NCBI GenBank assembly: GCA_902826615.1
Contig: CADEFN010000006.1
Location: forward strand, 1 to 64,000
Source: an uncultured Gemmatimonadota bacterium
GTDB lineage: Bacteria > Gemmatimonadota > Gemmatimonadetes > Gemmatimonadales > Gemmatimonadaceae
DNA length: 64,000 nucleotides
Direction: 5' to 3'
The position numbers and the translations under genes were made by a program. Positions 52,824 to 61,630 of this stretch are shown piece after piece (the stretch's first letter is position 1; every line of letters starts with the position of its first letter). The notes under the pieces were generated by a model. The model was not told where the DNA came from and did not search any database. It saw only the letters and a list, made by a program, of their open reading frames with translations.

Positions 52824-53510
52824 ATGTTCCGCACCCTTCTCGCGCGCCTGACGTCATCCCCCGACCCGGGGCAGCTGGAGCTTGGCTTTGATCGCGGGAC
52901 GCACGTGATGAGCCGGCTGCAGCGCCTGGGACTGCGCGGGTTCGAGCAGCTCTCGCTCACCCGAAACCGCTCCGTGTACGTGAGCTTTCGCGGTCGCGAG
53001 CTGCGTGTGCATGAGGCCTTTGCCGATGCGCCCGACGAGACACTGCGCGCGATTGTCGTGTTTGCCTGCGGGCGTGGCGTCGAACGCCGGGTCGCGAAGA
53101 AGCACATTCTCGAGTACCCGATTCCGCGCGGGGAGCGACGCCTGCGGGCTCCCGAACGTGTGCATCCCGACGACCGTCCGATGGCCGAGCGACTCGTGCG
53201 CGAACATGCACGGCTCAACGACGAACGCTTTGGCGGGGCCCTCAACAAGGTGCACATCACCGTGTCACGCCGCATGCGTTCGCGACTGGGGCACTACGCA
53301 CCCGCTGCATCACACGGCACCGCGAGTATTGCCATCAGCCGGCGGCACATTCGCCGGCATGGATGGGACGAAACCCTCGATACCCTGCTGCACGAGATGG
53401 TCCATCAATGGCAGGAGGAGAGTGGTCTCCCGGTGGATCATGGCACCAGCTTTCGCCGCAAGGCTCGCGAAGTGGGCGCCGTGGCCCGCGCCAAAAAGCC
53501 GCTGCGCTGA
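52824..53510 (+). CDS. SprT-like zinc metalloprotease-fold protein
   Basis: 228 residues. The C-terminal half has the SprT signature: AERLVREHARLNDERFGG, then HYAPAASHGTASIAIS and the zinc site HEMVHQWQ (about residue 190) with a third His in DHGTSFRRKA. The N-terminal 110 residues are Arg-rich and unrecognised (FDRGTHVMSRLQRLGL...). Eukaryotic SPRTN cleaves DNA-protein crosslinks; bacterial SprT relatives are of unknown role. No signal peptide. A single gene between the dehydrogenase and penicillin acylase. Confidence 0.78.
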   Translation: MFRTLLARLTSSPDPGQLELGFDRGTHVMSRLQRLGLRGFEQLSLTRNRSVYVSFRGRELRVHEAFADAPDETLRAIVVFACGRGVERRVAKKHILEYPIPRGERRLRAPERVHPDDRPMAERLVREHARLNDERFGGALNKVHITVSRRMRSRLGHYAPAASHGTASIAISRRHIRRHGWDETLDTLLHEMVHQWQEESGLPVDHGTSFRRKAREVGAVARAKKPLR

Positions 53511-53558
53511 TCTGTCGCACCCCTAGACCATTCGCGCAGACTTCTTCACCTTCCCGGC

Positions 53559-56045
53559 ATGCGTCCACTTGGAATACTTGGTGCCCTCGCACTGCTGGGT
53601 GCCACTCTCTTCGCGGGGTTCCGCGGAGCCGGTCCCCTGCCTCCACTTGGCGGACTCCTCGACCCCGCGCGGGGCGCCTGGAGTGCCGCCACAACGGGCG
53701 AACATCCGCGTGAGGCAACGGCTACCATCGCCGGTCTGCGGGGCCCTGTCGAAATCCGCTACGATCTGCGCGGTGTGCCGCACATCTTCGCGCAGTCCGA
53801 AGACGATCTCTTTCGTGGTCTTGGGTATGCCGTCGCACGTGACCGCCTCTTTCAGCTCGAGATCCAGGCGCGGGCCGGCGCCGGCACGCTGACCGAACTC
53901 GTCGGCGCGATCGCGGCGCCGGCCGACAGCGAGCCGCGGCACCTCGGGCTGCCGCGCGCAGCCGAGCGAATCTGGGCCAGCTGGCCCGATACCGGGGTGT
54001 CGCGCCGGTTTGCGGTGGCGTACGCCGACGGCGTGAATGCGTGGATCACCGGTCTGCGCGATGAAGACCTCCCGGTCGAGTACAAGTTGTTAGGCAAGCG
54101 CCCGGCCCGCTGGGAACCCATCAACGCGCTCCATCTTGCCGGGCGCATGTCTTGGACCCTGAGTTACTTCCACGACGAGCAGCAGCGTCTGGCGGCGGAG
54201 GGGTTGGTGGGGCGTGTGGCAGCGCATGCACTCTTTCCCACGGCCTCGCCGCTGCAGGAGCCAATCCAGCCTAACGGTCAGCTGGCGGCGCGGATCGACA
54301 CCTCGGCGCTCCCGGCGCCAGGCACTCCCGACAGCGCGATTCTCGCGCTGCTCCCCTGGCTTCCCCGGGATACCGCTCCCGACGCCGACGCGGCCATGGC
54401 TCGGATCTTTGCGTCGAACAACTGGGCCGTCGCGCCGGCTCGCGCTGCCAAGGGCAAGGCGCTCCTGGCGGGAGATCCGCACCTCGAGCTCACACTCCCG
54501 AGTGTCTGGTTCGAAGTGCATCTGGTGATTCCGGGGAAGACAGACATCTACGGGGTGACCATTGTGGGCACACCAGGCGTGCAAATCGGCTTTAGCCGCA
54601 ATGTGGCCTGGTCCATGACCAATACGGGCGCCGATGTGGTCGACTTCTACCGGGAGACGGTGGACGACCACCAGCGCCCGACACGGTATCTCCTCGACGA
54701 GGTCTGGAAGGACATCGAGATGCGCGAAGAGGTCTACCGAGACAAGGCAGGGCGGACGATTCGCACCGATACCGTGCGCTACACCCATCGCGGCCCCATG
54801 CGCCGCATGGGGTCTGACTGGATGTCGATGCGGTGGACGGCGCTCGAGCCCAGCAATCTCGTCGAAGCCATCTGGTCCGCCGAACACCAGACCACGGCCC
54901 CGGCCTTTCTTGACGCGCTGGCCACCGGGTTCTTCGTTCCCGCGCAGAACGCCATCGTCGCCGATCGGTCGGGCAACATCGGCATCCGATCGACCGGTCA
55001 CTATCCCATCCGGCCGGACAATGGTGATGGTCAGGTGATCCGTGACGGATCGGTCTCTTCCAATGATTGGCAGGGCTTCTGGCCGGTGAGTGACTATCCG
55101 CAAGCGATGAACCCGGCACAGGGGTATGTGGCGTCGGCCAATCAGCAGCCCATCGACCCGGCCGTACAGCCTCGCTACCTCGGCTACGACCGCGCCTACG
55201 ATCCCTGGCGTGCGGCGCAGATCAACCGATTGTTGCGCGCCGATTCATCGGTCACGGCCGATGAGATGCGCGCATTCCAGACTGACCCGGGTAGTGTGCG
55301 GGCAGATCTCTTTGCCGGTGCGTTCCAGCGGGCGTCGCGGCACGTCCTGGCGTCGGGCCAGGCCCCAAAATCATTGCGGGCCGCCGACTCGGTCCTGGCG
55401 GGGTGGGACCGGCGATACACCCGCGACAATACCGGAAGTGCGCTGTTTGAGCGTGCGATGCGCGAGCTTGTGCGGCGCACCTGGGACGAGTTTGTCCCTG
55501 CCAAGGAGAAAGATCGTGTGGCGACGCCGAGCAGTGCCGTGCTGCTGCGGCTGCTTGGGGATTCGGCGAGCGCCTGGTGGGATGACCGTGGCACCAGGGA
55601 CCGGGTGGAGCAGCGCGACGATATTCTCGCGGCGTCGCTGGCCGCCGGATTTGACAGTCTCGTGGCCCGCGCGGGCCCGCCCAGCGCCACGACGTGGGCC
55701 TGGAGCAGCCAGGGGGCAGCGGCGGCCGCCCACCTGCTGCGGATGGGTGGGTTCTCCCGGCGCGGTATCGCGATACAAGGTGGTCCCGGGACGCTCAATC
55801 CCTCGTCAGGCGGGCAGTTCGGCTCCAGCTGGCGAATGGTCGTGGAACTCGGGGACGAGGTCAGCGCTTCAGGTACCTATCCTGGTGGCCAGAGCGGGAA
55901 TCCGGCCAGCAAGCGGTATGACGACCGGCTGAAGTACTGGCAGAGCGGAGAACTCGAAACACTCTACGCCCCACCGTCACTGGAGTCGGTGGCGCCTTCG
56001 CAGGTGCGTGCCGCGGTGACCCTGCGACCGGGAGGTGCCCAATGA
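53559..56045 (+). CDS. Penicillin acylase-family N-terminal nucleophile hydrolase
   Basis: 828 residues with a hydrophobic N-terminus (GILGALALLGATLFAGF). The alpha part begins EIRYDLRGVPHIFAQSEDDLFRGLGYAVARDRLFQLE. The self-processing site is FASNNWAV, with Ser286 becoming the N-terminal nucleophile of the beta chain; LLAGDPHLEL, VTIVGTPGVQIGFSRNVAWSMTN and ADRSGNIG complete the family pattern. Such enzymes hydrolyse beta-lactam side chains or acyl-homoserine lactones. Its stop overlaps the start of a small membrane protein gene (ATGA). Substrate, including quorum-quenching activity, is not predictable. Confidence 0.9.
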   Translation: MRPLGILGALALLGATLFAGFRGAGPLPPLGGLLDPARGAWSAATTGEHPREATATIAGLRGPVEIRYDLRGVPHIFAQSEDDLFRGLGYAVARDRLFQLEIQARAGAGTLTELVGAIAAPADSEPRHLGLPRAAERIWASWPDTGVSRRFAVAYADGVNAWITGLRDEDLPVEYKLLGKRPARWEPINALHLAGRMSWTLSYFHDEQQRLAAEGLVGRVAAHALFPTASPLQEPIQPNGQLAARIDTSALPAPGTPDSAILALLPWLPRDTAPDADAAMARIFASNNWAVAPARAAKGKALLAGDPHLELTLPSVWFEVHLVIPGKTDIYGVTIVGTPGVQIGFSRNVAWSMTNTGADVVDFYRETVDDHQRPTRYLLDEVWKDIEMREEVYRDKAGRTIRTDTVRYTHRGPMRRMGSDWMSMRWTALEPSNLVEAIWSAEHQTTAPAFLDALATGFFVPAQNAIVADRSGNIGIRSTGHYPIRPDNGDGQVIRDGSVSSNDWQGFWPVSDYPQAMNPAQGYVASANQQPIDPAVQPRYLGYDRAYDPWRAAQINRLLRADSSVTADEMRAFQTDPGSVRADLFAGAFQRASRHVLASGQAPKSLRAADSVLAGWDRRYTRDNTGSALFERAMRELVRRTWDEFVPAKEKDRVATPSSAVLLRLLGDSASAWWDDRGTRDRVEQRDDILAASLAAGFDSLVARAGPPSATTWAWSSQGAAAAAHLLRMGGFSRRGIAIQGGPGTLNPSSGGQFGSSWRMVVELGDEVSASGTYPGGQSGNPASKRYDDRLKYWQSGELETLYAPPSLESVAPSQVRAAVTLRPGGAQ

Positions 56046-56392
56046 CCATCCTTCGCCTCGTGATCCTCGCCGTCGCCGTCGCGTTAGGCACGGTCCTCGT
56101 GGCCTGGTGGGTTGTGCCCATCCTCGGCGCGGTCTACGGACTGCTGTCGCGAAAGAGCGCGAGTCCCGGGTTGGTGGCTGCCCTGGGGGGTGCACTCGGG
56201 TGGGGCGGGTACCTTGCCATCGTCTCATTTGGCGCGCCCGTTGGGGAGTTCGGTCGGCAGCTGGGCGAGGCGATGCAGCTCCCGTCATGGGCTCCGATGG
56301 CCGCCACGCTCCTCTTTCCTGCACTTCTGGCCGGTCCGGCGGCCTGGTTGACCGCTCGGGTGGGCTCGAAAACGGATACGAAACGGCGCTGA
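56042..56392 (+). CDS. Small membrane protein of unknown function
   Basis: 116 residues with three or four membrane helices (ILAVAVALGTVLVAWWVVPILGAVYGLL, ALGGALGWGGYLAIVSF, MAATLLFPALLAGPAAWLTA). The start overlaps the penicillin acylase stop. No family recognised. Co-translation with the acylase suggests they act together or share regulation. Confidence 0.75.
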   Translation: MTILRLVILAVAVALGTVLVAWWVVPILGAVYGLLSRKSASPGLVAALGGALGWGGYLAIVSFGAPVGEFGRQLGEAMQLPSWAPMAATLLFPALLAGPAAWLTARVGSKTDTKRR

Positions 56393-56412
56393 GCCGGGCT
56401 AGATTTGGCCGC

Positions 56413-57588
56413 ATGACCAACGACTTCTTCAATATCGATGGCTCCCTCTCCGAGGAGGAGCGCGCGATTCGTGATTCCGTACGCGCGTGGGTGAACGATC
56501 GCGTGCTCCCGATCATTGGCCAGGCCTATGTCGACGGCCGCTTTCCCAAGGAGCTGATTCCCGAAATGGGAGCTCAGGGCTTCCTGGGGGCCAACCTCCC
56601 CGAGGAGTATGGTTGCGCCGGACTGAACAACGTGTCGTACGGCCTCATCATGCAGGAACTCGAGCGCGGCGACAGCGGGATTCGCTCGTTCGCGTCGGTG
56701 CAGGGGGCGCTGGTCATGTACCCCATTTATGCCTTCGGCAGCGAGGAACAGAAGCGTCGTCTCCTCCCGTCGATGGCCAAGGGGGAAACCATCGGCTGCT
56801 TCGGGCTGACCGAGCCTGACTTCGGTTCGAATCCGTCCGGGATGATCACCATGGCGCGTGAGCAGGCCGACGGTTCGTGGATCCTGAACGGCGGGAAGAT
56901 GTGGATTACCAATGGGTCACAGGCGCACGTGAGTGTGGTGTGGGCCAAGACCAATGGTGATCCCGATGCCAGCTCCATTCGCGGGTTTGTCGTGCCCACG
57001 AACAGCAAGGGGTTCTCGGCACGCGACCAGAAGGGGAAGTTGTCGCTGCGTGCTTCGGACACCAGCGAGCTCGTGTTCCAGGATATCCACCTTCCGGCCG
57101 ACGCCATTCTGCCAAAGTCCGGCGGGCTCAAGTCGCCGCTCATGTGCCTGACGCAGGCGCGGTACGGGATTTCGTGGGGTGCGATGGGGGCGGCGATGGC
57201 CTGTTATGAAGAGTGTCTCGCGTATGCCAAGAACCGCGTGATGTTCGACAAGCCAATCGCGGGGTTCCAGATTCAGCAGGAGCGGCTGGCCGACATGCTG
57301 ACGGAGATTGTGAAGGCGCAGCTGGTGTCGCTGCATCTGGGCCGTTTGAAAGACGCGGGGACGTTTACACCGCAGCAGGTGTCGCTGGCCAAGCGCAACA
57401 ATGTGAGCATGGCGACGGACGTGGCGCGCGAGGCGCGGCGACTGCTGGGTGCGGTGGGGATTCTCGCCGAGTACGGGGCGATGCGGCACATGGCGAACCT
57501 GGAGAGTGTGTACACGTACGAGGGAACCCACGACGTGCATTCGCTGATTCTGGGCCAGGCGGTGACCGGGCTGAACGCATTCAACTGA
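56413..57588 (+). CDS. Glutaryl-CoA dehydrogenase-like acyl-CoA dehydrogenase
   Basis: 391 residues from ATG 56413; TAGATT lies seven bases upstream (56400-56405), so the transcript may be leaderless. The acyl-CoA dehydrogenase motifs are FASVQGALVMYPIYAFGSEEQK, CFGLTEPDFGSNP, KMWITNGSQAHV, TQARYGISWGAMGAA and MATDVAREARRLLGAVGIL; the catalytic base is Glu370 in YTYEGTHD. The Arg in TQARYG and YEECLAYAKNR-type sequence point to glutaryl-CoA dehydrogenase, which oxidises and decarboxylates glutaryl-CoA in lysine and tryptophan breakdown. Some members are simple short-chain dehydrogenases. Confidence 0.88.
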   Translation: MTNDFFNIDGSLSEEERAIRDSVRAWVNDRVLPIIGQAYVDGRFPKELIPEMGAQGFLGANLPEEYGCAGLNNVSYGLIMQELERGDSGIRSFASVQGALVMYPIYAFGSEEQKRRLLPSMAKGETIGCFGLTEPDFGSNPSGMITMAREQADGSWILNGGKMWITNGSQAHVSVVWAKTNGDPDASSIRGFVVPTNSKGFSARDQKGKLSLRASDTSELVFQDIHLPADAILPKSGGLKSPLMCLTQARYGISWGAMGAAMACYEECLAYAKNRVMFDKPIAGFQIQQERLADMLTEIVKAQLVSLHLGRLKDAGTFTPQQVSLAKRNNVSMATDVAREARRLLGAVGILAEYGAMRHMANLESVYTYEGTHDVHSLILGQAVTGLNAFN

Positions 57589-57603
57589 TGCGGGTGACGG
57601 CCC

Positions 57604-57618
57604 GGGGGGCCCCCCCCC
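57604..57618 (+). repeat. Intergenic G6C9 homopolymer tract
   Basis: Six G followed by nine C, between the acyl-CoA dehydrogenase stop and the lpxR-like start (72 bp before it). Followed by GCTTTCAAAAT, it could form a short stem with the G run. Long C runs are prone to slippage, so it may vary or be a sequencing artefact. Confidence 0.6.
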
Positions 57619-57689
57619 GCTTTCAAAATACGCCTCATTCCCCGGATCGCCCTCATCATTCCATTCCCGGTCCGAACGCTTTCACCGCA

Positions 57690-58766
57690 ATGACCCAAGT
57701 CCGGCGCCTCCTCCTCGGCGCCGGTCTTCTTGCTGGCGCCATCCGTGCGCCTGCCGAAGCCCAGCCCCCGCCGGAACTCTCCCCCGACTCCACCCCGACC
57801 TTCCCGGCTCCCTGGGCAGGACAGCGCCCGCTCGGGACGGCATGGCTCCCACGGCTCCGGCTCGACAACGACGCCTACAACTTCTGGATCTTTCCGGGAC
57901 GTCGTTCCGACGAGCAGTACACCAACGGCGTATTCGCCTCACTCGAGACGTGGCGCGCCGTCGGGTGGCGTCGCCTCGCACCCAATACGCCGGACTGTGC
58001 CACGGCGCGTAGTGGTTCAGGACGATGCCGGTTGACCGTCGTCGGCATCGGTCAGGACATGTATACGCCCAACCTCAAGCGCCCACCCTTTCGCTTTCCC
58101 GACTGGAGGGATGAGCGTCCATACGCCGGATGGCTCTACCTCGCCGGAACAGGGCGCTCGGTGTCGTCGCGCTCCGCTCGCACCGTCGATGTGGCACTCG
58201 GCGTCACGGGGCCACCCGCGTTAGGTCAGGTCTCGCAGAAGGTGGCGCACTGGATCAATAGTGCCTATACCACCCGGGCGACCGGCTGGGAAACACAGGT
58301 GGCCTTCCAGCCGGGACTTCAGCTCGGTTATCGCCATTCGCTGCTGGCGTGGCGTGGCATGGTGGGCAACAAGGCCATCATCGACCTCGCCCCAACCGCG
58401 GCCATGACCCTGGGCACCGTGCGCACGACTGCCGAAGGGGGAGGGCGCCTCCGCCTTGGGTACAACCTCTCGCACCCCTGGGATCCGCGGGTGCTACGAG
58501 GACGGAGTCAGCTCGAGTACTACGTCAGCGCAGCAGCTCGCGCCGAGTACGTGGCTCGAGACTTTTCACTCGATGGAAGTCTGATCGACAACAATCGGTC
58601 GGTGACACGGGTACCGGAGCAGCGCGAGTACAGCTTTGGCGCCGGACTGCGGCTGCACATGATCTCCCTGCAATGGGAGGCGTTCACCCGCAGCCGGCAG
58701 TACACTACCGGACCCAATCGCCACACCTGGTCGATGATGTCCGCGAGCTGGGACTTCTACCGGTAG
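57690..58766 (+). CDS. LpxR-family lipid A deacylase (DUF2219)
   Basis: 358 residues from ATG 57690, with a signal peptide (LLLGAGLLAGAIRAPAEAQ). The outer-membrane barrel opens with RLRLDNDAYNFWIFPGRRSDEQYTNG, the family signature (Asn/Asp, DxxYTNG), then VVGIGQDMYTPN and RPYAGWLYLAG. The end HTWSMMSASWDFYR has the terminal aromatic for barrel insertion. LpxR removes the 3'-acyl chain from lipid A in a Ca2+-dependent way and alters immune recognition. It is a single unit after the dehydrogenase. Confidence 0.85.
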   Translation: MTQVRRLLLGAGLLAGAIRAPAEAQPPPELSPDSTPTFPAPWAGQRPLGTAWLPRLRLDNDAYNFWIFPGRRSDEQYTNGVFASLETWRAVGWRRLAPNTPDCATARSGSGRCRLTVVGIGQDMYTPNLKRPPFRFPDWRDERPYAGWLYLAGTGRSVSSRSARTVDVALGVTGPPALGQVSQKVAHWINSAYTTRATGWETQVAFQPGLQLGYRHSLLAWRGMVGNKAIIDLAPTAAMTLGTVRTTAEGGGRLRLGYNLSHPWDPRVLRGRSQLEYYVSAAARAEYVARDFSLDGSLIDNNRSVTRVPEQREYSFGAGLRLHMISLQWEAFTRSRQYTTGPNRHTWSMMSASWDFYR

Positions 58767-58778
58767 CGGTCGCCGTGT

Positions 58779-59243
58779 TCAGCTCCCGACCTTGTCACGG
58801 CGCGGCTTGTCACGCAGCCCTGACCAGTTGGCTTCGCTCTTCGACAGGTAGCCGGGCATGTCCTTCAACCAGCGTTCCTGTACGCGCTTGTCGTAGTTGA
58901 GGTACAGCTTGCCGTCTCGCACGGTAAAGGCCTCAGGATCGACCTTCACCTTGTAGCCGCCGGCAACCCCAAACGCGCAATAGCCGCCGTACTGCGGTGC
59001 ATACTTCGCGGCCTCTTTCATGAAGGTCTCGCGATTGGCTGCGGACGAAAAGCGATACGTGGCTCCTTCGTGCGTCGCGGTGTATCTGGCATCACCAGGC
59101 GTCGGCTGCTGGACGGTGAAGAACGCCACCGGGTCGTAGCCCTTGAGCGCGAGGCCGGCACTGTCGGTGTTGACGCCCTGGGCAGGGAGCAGCGTGGAGA
59201 CGAAAAGCAGGAGGGCCGCGACGGCAACGCTACGGAGGCGCAT
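58779..59243 (-). CDS. Exported YHS-domain protein
   Basis: 154 residues with a signal peptide (VAVAALLLFVSTLLPAQG). The YHS domain reads GLALKGYDPVAFF, ARYTATHEGATYRFSSAANRETFMKEAAKYAPQYGGYCAFGVAGG; the Cys of YCAFG and nearby His can bind metal. YHS domains occur with copper/heavy-metal transporters and oxygenases. No partner gene here; a stand-alone periplasmic metal-binding role is inferred. Confidence 0.85.
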   Translation of the reverse strand: MRLRSVAVAALLLFVSTLLPAQGVNTDSAGLALKGYDPVAFFTVQQPTPGDARYTATHEGATYRFSSAANRETFMKEAAKYAPQYGGYCAFGVAGGYKVKVDPEAFTVRDGKLYLNYDKRVQERWLKDMPGYLSKSEANWSGLRDKPRRDKVGS

Positions 59244-59477
59244 GGAAGGCTGGTGGGAGTTGCCCGATGTAGACCTGAGGCACGCGTTCCGTTCCCGGAG
59301 CTGTTCTCCCTGGCCTGGCGGTCAGAGGGGTAGCGGAAGGTGTGCGTTTCGGCACATTCCCGGTCGCCCTCCCTTAACGTCTGTGCATAGGGTGCCGTCT
59401 GATCGGCGTGTAGTACAGGCACATCCCCCCGCCCACACGCCAGCTCACACTGGCCTACCCCACCGGGAGATATCCCA

Positions 59478-60476
59478 ATGAGAAAGGCTCCACCCCTTAT
59501 CGCCTGCGCCATCGCGGCGCTCGCAGCCTGCAGCGATCCCTTCACCTCAGATCGTGCGCAGTTCCTCTCCAACGCGGCAGTCAGCGAGGCATTCAACACC
59601 GTTCCGCTCGGCTTCTCCGATGTCACCAGCTCCTACGCGGGCGACAGCGAGGCGACGGGCTTCATGTTCCTCCCGGGGGGCAAGATGCCCGGTTTCCGCG
59701 AGGGTGGACTGATGGGCGGTGGCCTGGGTGATGCCTTTGCTGGCGCCATGGCACCAGGGCGCGGCTTCGGTCATGGTGGCCCCTTTGGTGGCCGCTTTGG
59801 CGGTGGCCGATTTACCTGCGAGGGCGCGTTCAATGCGGCGACGGGGCGTTTTGTCTGCACCCCGGTCACGAAAAACGGCGTCACGGTCACTCAGTCGATG
59901 GCCTACAGTAACACAGCAGGTGCCGTCCAGCAGGCATTTGACACGGTGACCACCAACACGGTCAATGTGCAGACGGCGGTGACAGGCACCGTGACGTTCG
60001 AGCGCGGCAGCAACAACGGACGGGGCAACGGTCCGCGACACGGCGGGCGATTTGCCGGGGACACCACCACGATCCTCACGGCGACCACACAAGTGAACAA
60101 CAGCAGCAACCGGACTGTGGCCGGGCTCGCGGCAGGATCCACGCAGCGCACCGTCAACGGCACCTCGGCGGGCACCGAATCGGTGACGGGAACCTCCAGC
60201 CGCGGGACCTTCACCGCCACACGTGCTGCCGGTGACACCACACGCGCCCTGGTTGTGCCGGTCGAAAACGGCAAGCCGACCTATCCGAGGTCCGGTACGG
60301 TCATCCGTGAGATGAAAGCGACCGTGACCTTTGCCGGCTCCGCCGCCGTCTCGTCGACGCGCCGCGAAGTGATCACCTACGACGGCAGCACCACGGCCAA
60401 GGTTGTGATCACCAAGGACGGTGTCACAAAGAACTGCACGATGGCGCTGCCTCGCGGCCGCCCCGAGTGCCCGTAA
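59478..60476 (+). CDS. Gly-rich lipoprotein of unknown function
   Basis: 332 residues with a lipobox (AIAALAACSDP). A Gly/Phe/Arg-rich stretch (about residues 70-112, with PGRGFGHGGPFGGRFGGGRF) is followed by Thr/Asn-rich beta-type sequence (TVTQSMAYSNT, TTTILTATTQVNNSSNRTV) and a final YDGSTTAKVVITKDGVTKNC. No known family. A strong GGGAGA site lies about ten bases before ATG, and a clear terminator follows at 60503-60540. Probably surface-exposed. Confidence 0.7.
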   Translation: MRKAPPLIACAIAALAACSDPFTSDRAQFLSNAAVSEAFNTVPLGFSDVTSSYAGDSEATGFMFLPGGKMPGFREGGLMGGGLGDAFAGAMAPGRGFGHGGPFGGRFGGGRFTCEGAFNAATGRFVCTPVTKNGVTVTQSMAYSNTAGAVQQAFDTVTTNTVNVQTAVTGTVTFERGSNNGRGNGPRHGGRFAGDTTTILTATTQVNNSSNRTVAGLAAGSTQRTVNGTSAGTESVTGTSSRGTFTATRAAGDTTRALVVPVENGKPTYPRSGTVIREMKATVTFAGSAAVSSTRREVITYDGSTTAKVVITKDGVTKNCTMALPRGRPECP

Positions 60477-60502
60477 GCCCAGCGGTTCCCAGCGGGCACG
60501 TG

Positions 60503-60540
60503 CCGCCGGTGGTCCTCACGGACTGCCGGCGGTTTTCTTT
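60503..60540 (+). terminator. Intrinsic terminator after the Gly-rich lipoprotein
   Basis: Stem CCGCCGG (60503-60509) with CCGGCGG (60526-60532), a loop of 16 nt, then TTTTCTTT. It lies 26 bases after the stop and is the clearest intrinsic terminator in the window. Confidence 0.75.
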
Positions 60541-60542
60541 GA

Positions 60543-61532
60543 TCAGGGTTGCGTCGGGCGAGGGAGTTTTCCGTCGAGTTCTTCGTACACTTTACGAACC
60601 GCAATCGGCGCCTGCTGCTCGGCCAGGAACCAGCCCGCGTACTGACCCCAGTTCACCTGCTTGATGGCGTCCTCCACCCCGACCCCAGCGCGATGCAGCC
60701 GTGTGACCTCGGCGATCACCGCCTCGAGTGCGCGCTGAAAGTTGACCAGCTCTTCGCGCGACACCGGACCACGTTCGATAAAACCGTGGCCGGGCACATA
60801 ACGAGTCACGTCCATGGACAGCGCGCGAGCGACCGTGCGCACCCACTCCGTGGGATACGCCGAACGCATGGCAGGGAAGACCCGGTTGAGATAGGCCTCA
60901 CTCATGAAGAGGATCTTCTCACGCGGGAGGTGCACCATGAGGTCACCACCCGTGTGCGCGCGACCGAGAAACAGAATGTCGACTCGCGTAGTGCCGAGGT
61001 CGACCGATTCTCCATCGGATGTCATGGCCTGGGGCGGAACAACCACCACACGTGGTGCCGGGACCGGCTGCCCCTTGGCTTGCGCCTCGCTTGCGGCACG
61101 CGCGTTGGCCGCGGCAGCGGCCGTCGAATCGCGCACCAGCTGATCTCTTGAGTTGCGATGGACGATGTAGCGAATGCCGGACGGAAGCACACTGTTGCCG
61201 GCGGTGTGATCGCCATGATCGGACCCGACCACGTACCACTTCACCGGCAGAGGGGTCACGCGGCGAATTTCATCGAGCATCCGCTGGGTCGCGGCCGGGC
61301 TCCCCTGTCCGTCGGCAATCAGCACGCCGTCCCGCCCTACCACAAAGAGGCTCACCGTCGTGAAGCCGGGCTGGCGGATTTCCTCGTAGCCATACACATG
61401 GTCAGCGAGTTTGACCACACGCGGAAACTCCGAGAGCTGCAGTCCACGCTTGATCGGGTCGGCCGTGCGCTCCTGCGCATGGAGCGGGACTGTCACCGCA
61501 AGTGCGGCGACGAGGAGGAGTCTGGTTGTCAT
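60543..61532 (-). CDS. Exported MBL-fold metallohydrolase
   Basis: 329 residues with a signal peptide (LLVAALAVTVPLHAQ). Metallo-beta-lactamase fold: VSLFVVGRDGVLIADGQG, VVGSDHGDHTAGNSVLP, FLGRAHTGGDLMVHLP, RYVPGHGF. The usual HxHxDH loop reads SDHGDH, so the first His is missing and metal binding may be changed or mononuclear. The PVPAPRVVVVPPQ insert and the C-terminal helices are like those of the quinoprotein-relay/cyclase-type MBL proteins. Substrate unknown; the terminator of the opposite gene lies at its end. Confidence 0.85.
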   Translation of the reverse strand: MTTRLLLVAALAVTVPLHAQERTADPIKRGLQLSEFPRVVKLADHVYGYEEIRQPGFTTVSLFVVGRDGVLIADGQGSPAATQRMLDEIRRVTPLPVKWYVVGSDHGDHTAGNSVLPSGIRYIVHRNSRDQLVRDSTAAAAANARAASEAQAKGQPVPAPRVVVVPPQAMTSDGESVDLGTTRVDILFLGRAHTGGDLMVHLPREKILFMSEAYLNRVFPAMRSAYPTEWVRTVARALSMDVTRYVPGHGFIERGPVSREELVNFQRALEAVIAEVTRLHRAGVGVEDAIKQVNWGQYAGWFLAEQQAPIAVRKVYEELDGKLPRPTQP

Positions 61533-61630
61533 GGCACGACGTTACCTCCGGAATCCCGGGGGAGCCAGCATGAGGGCTGGTGTCACGTCCCGGACACCAC
61601 TACCCTGTCCGGTATGAGAGACTGGCGCAC

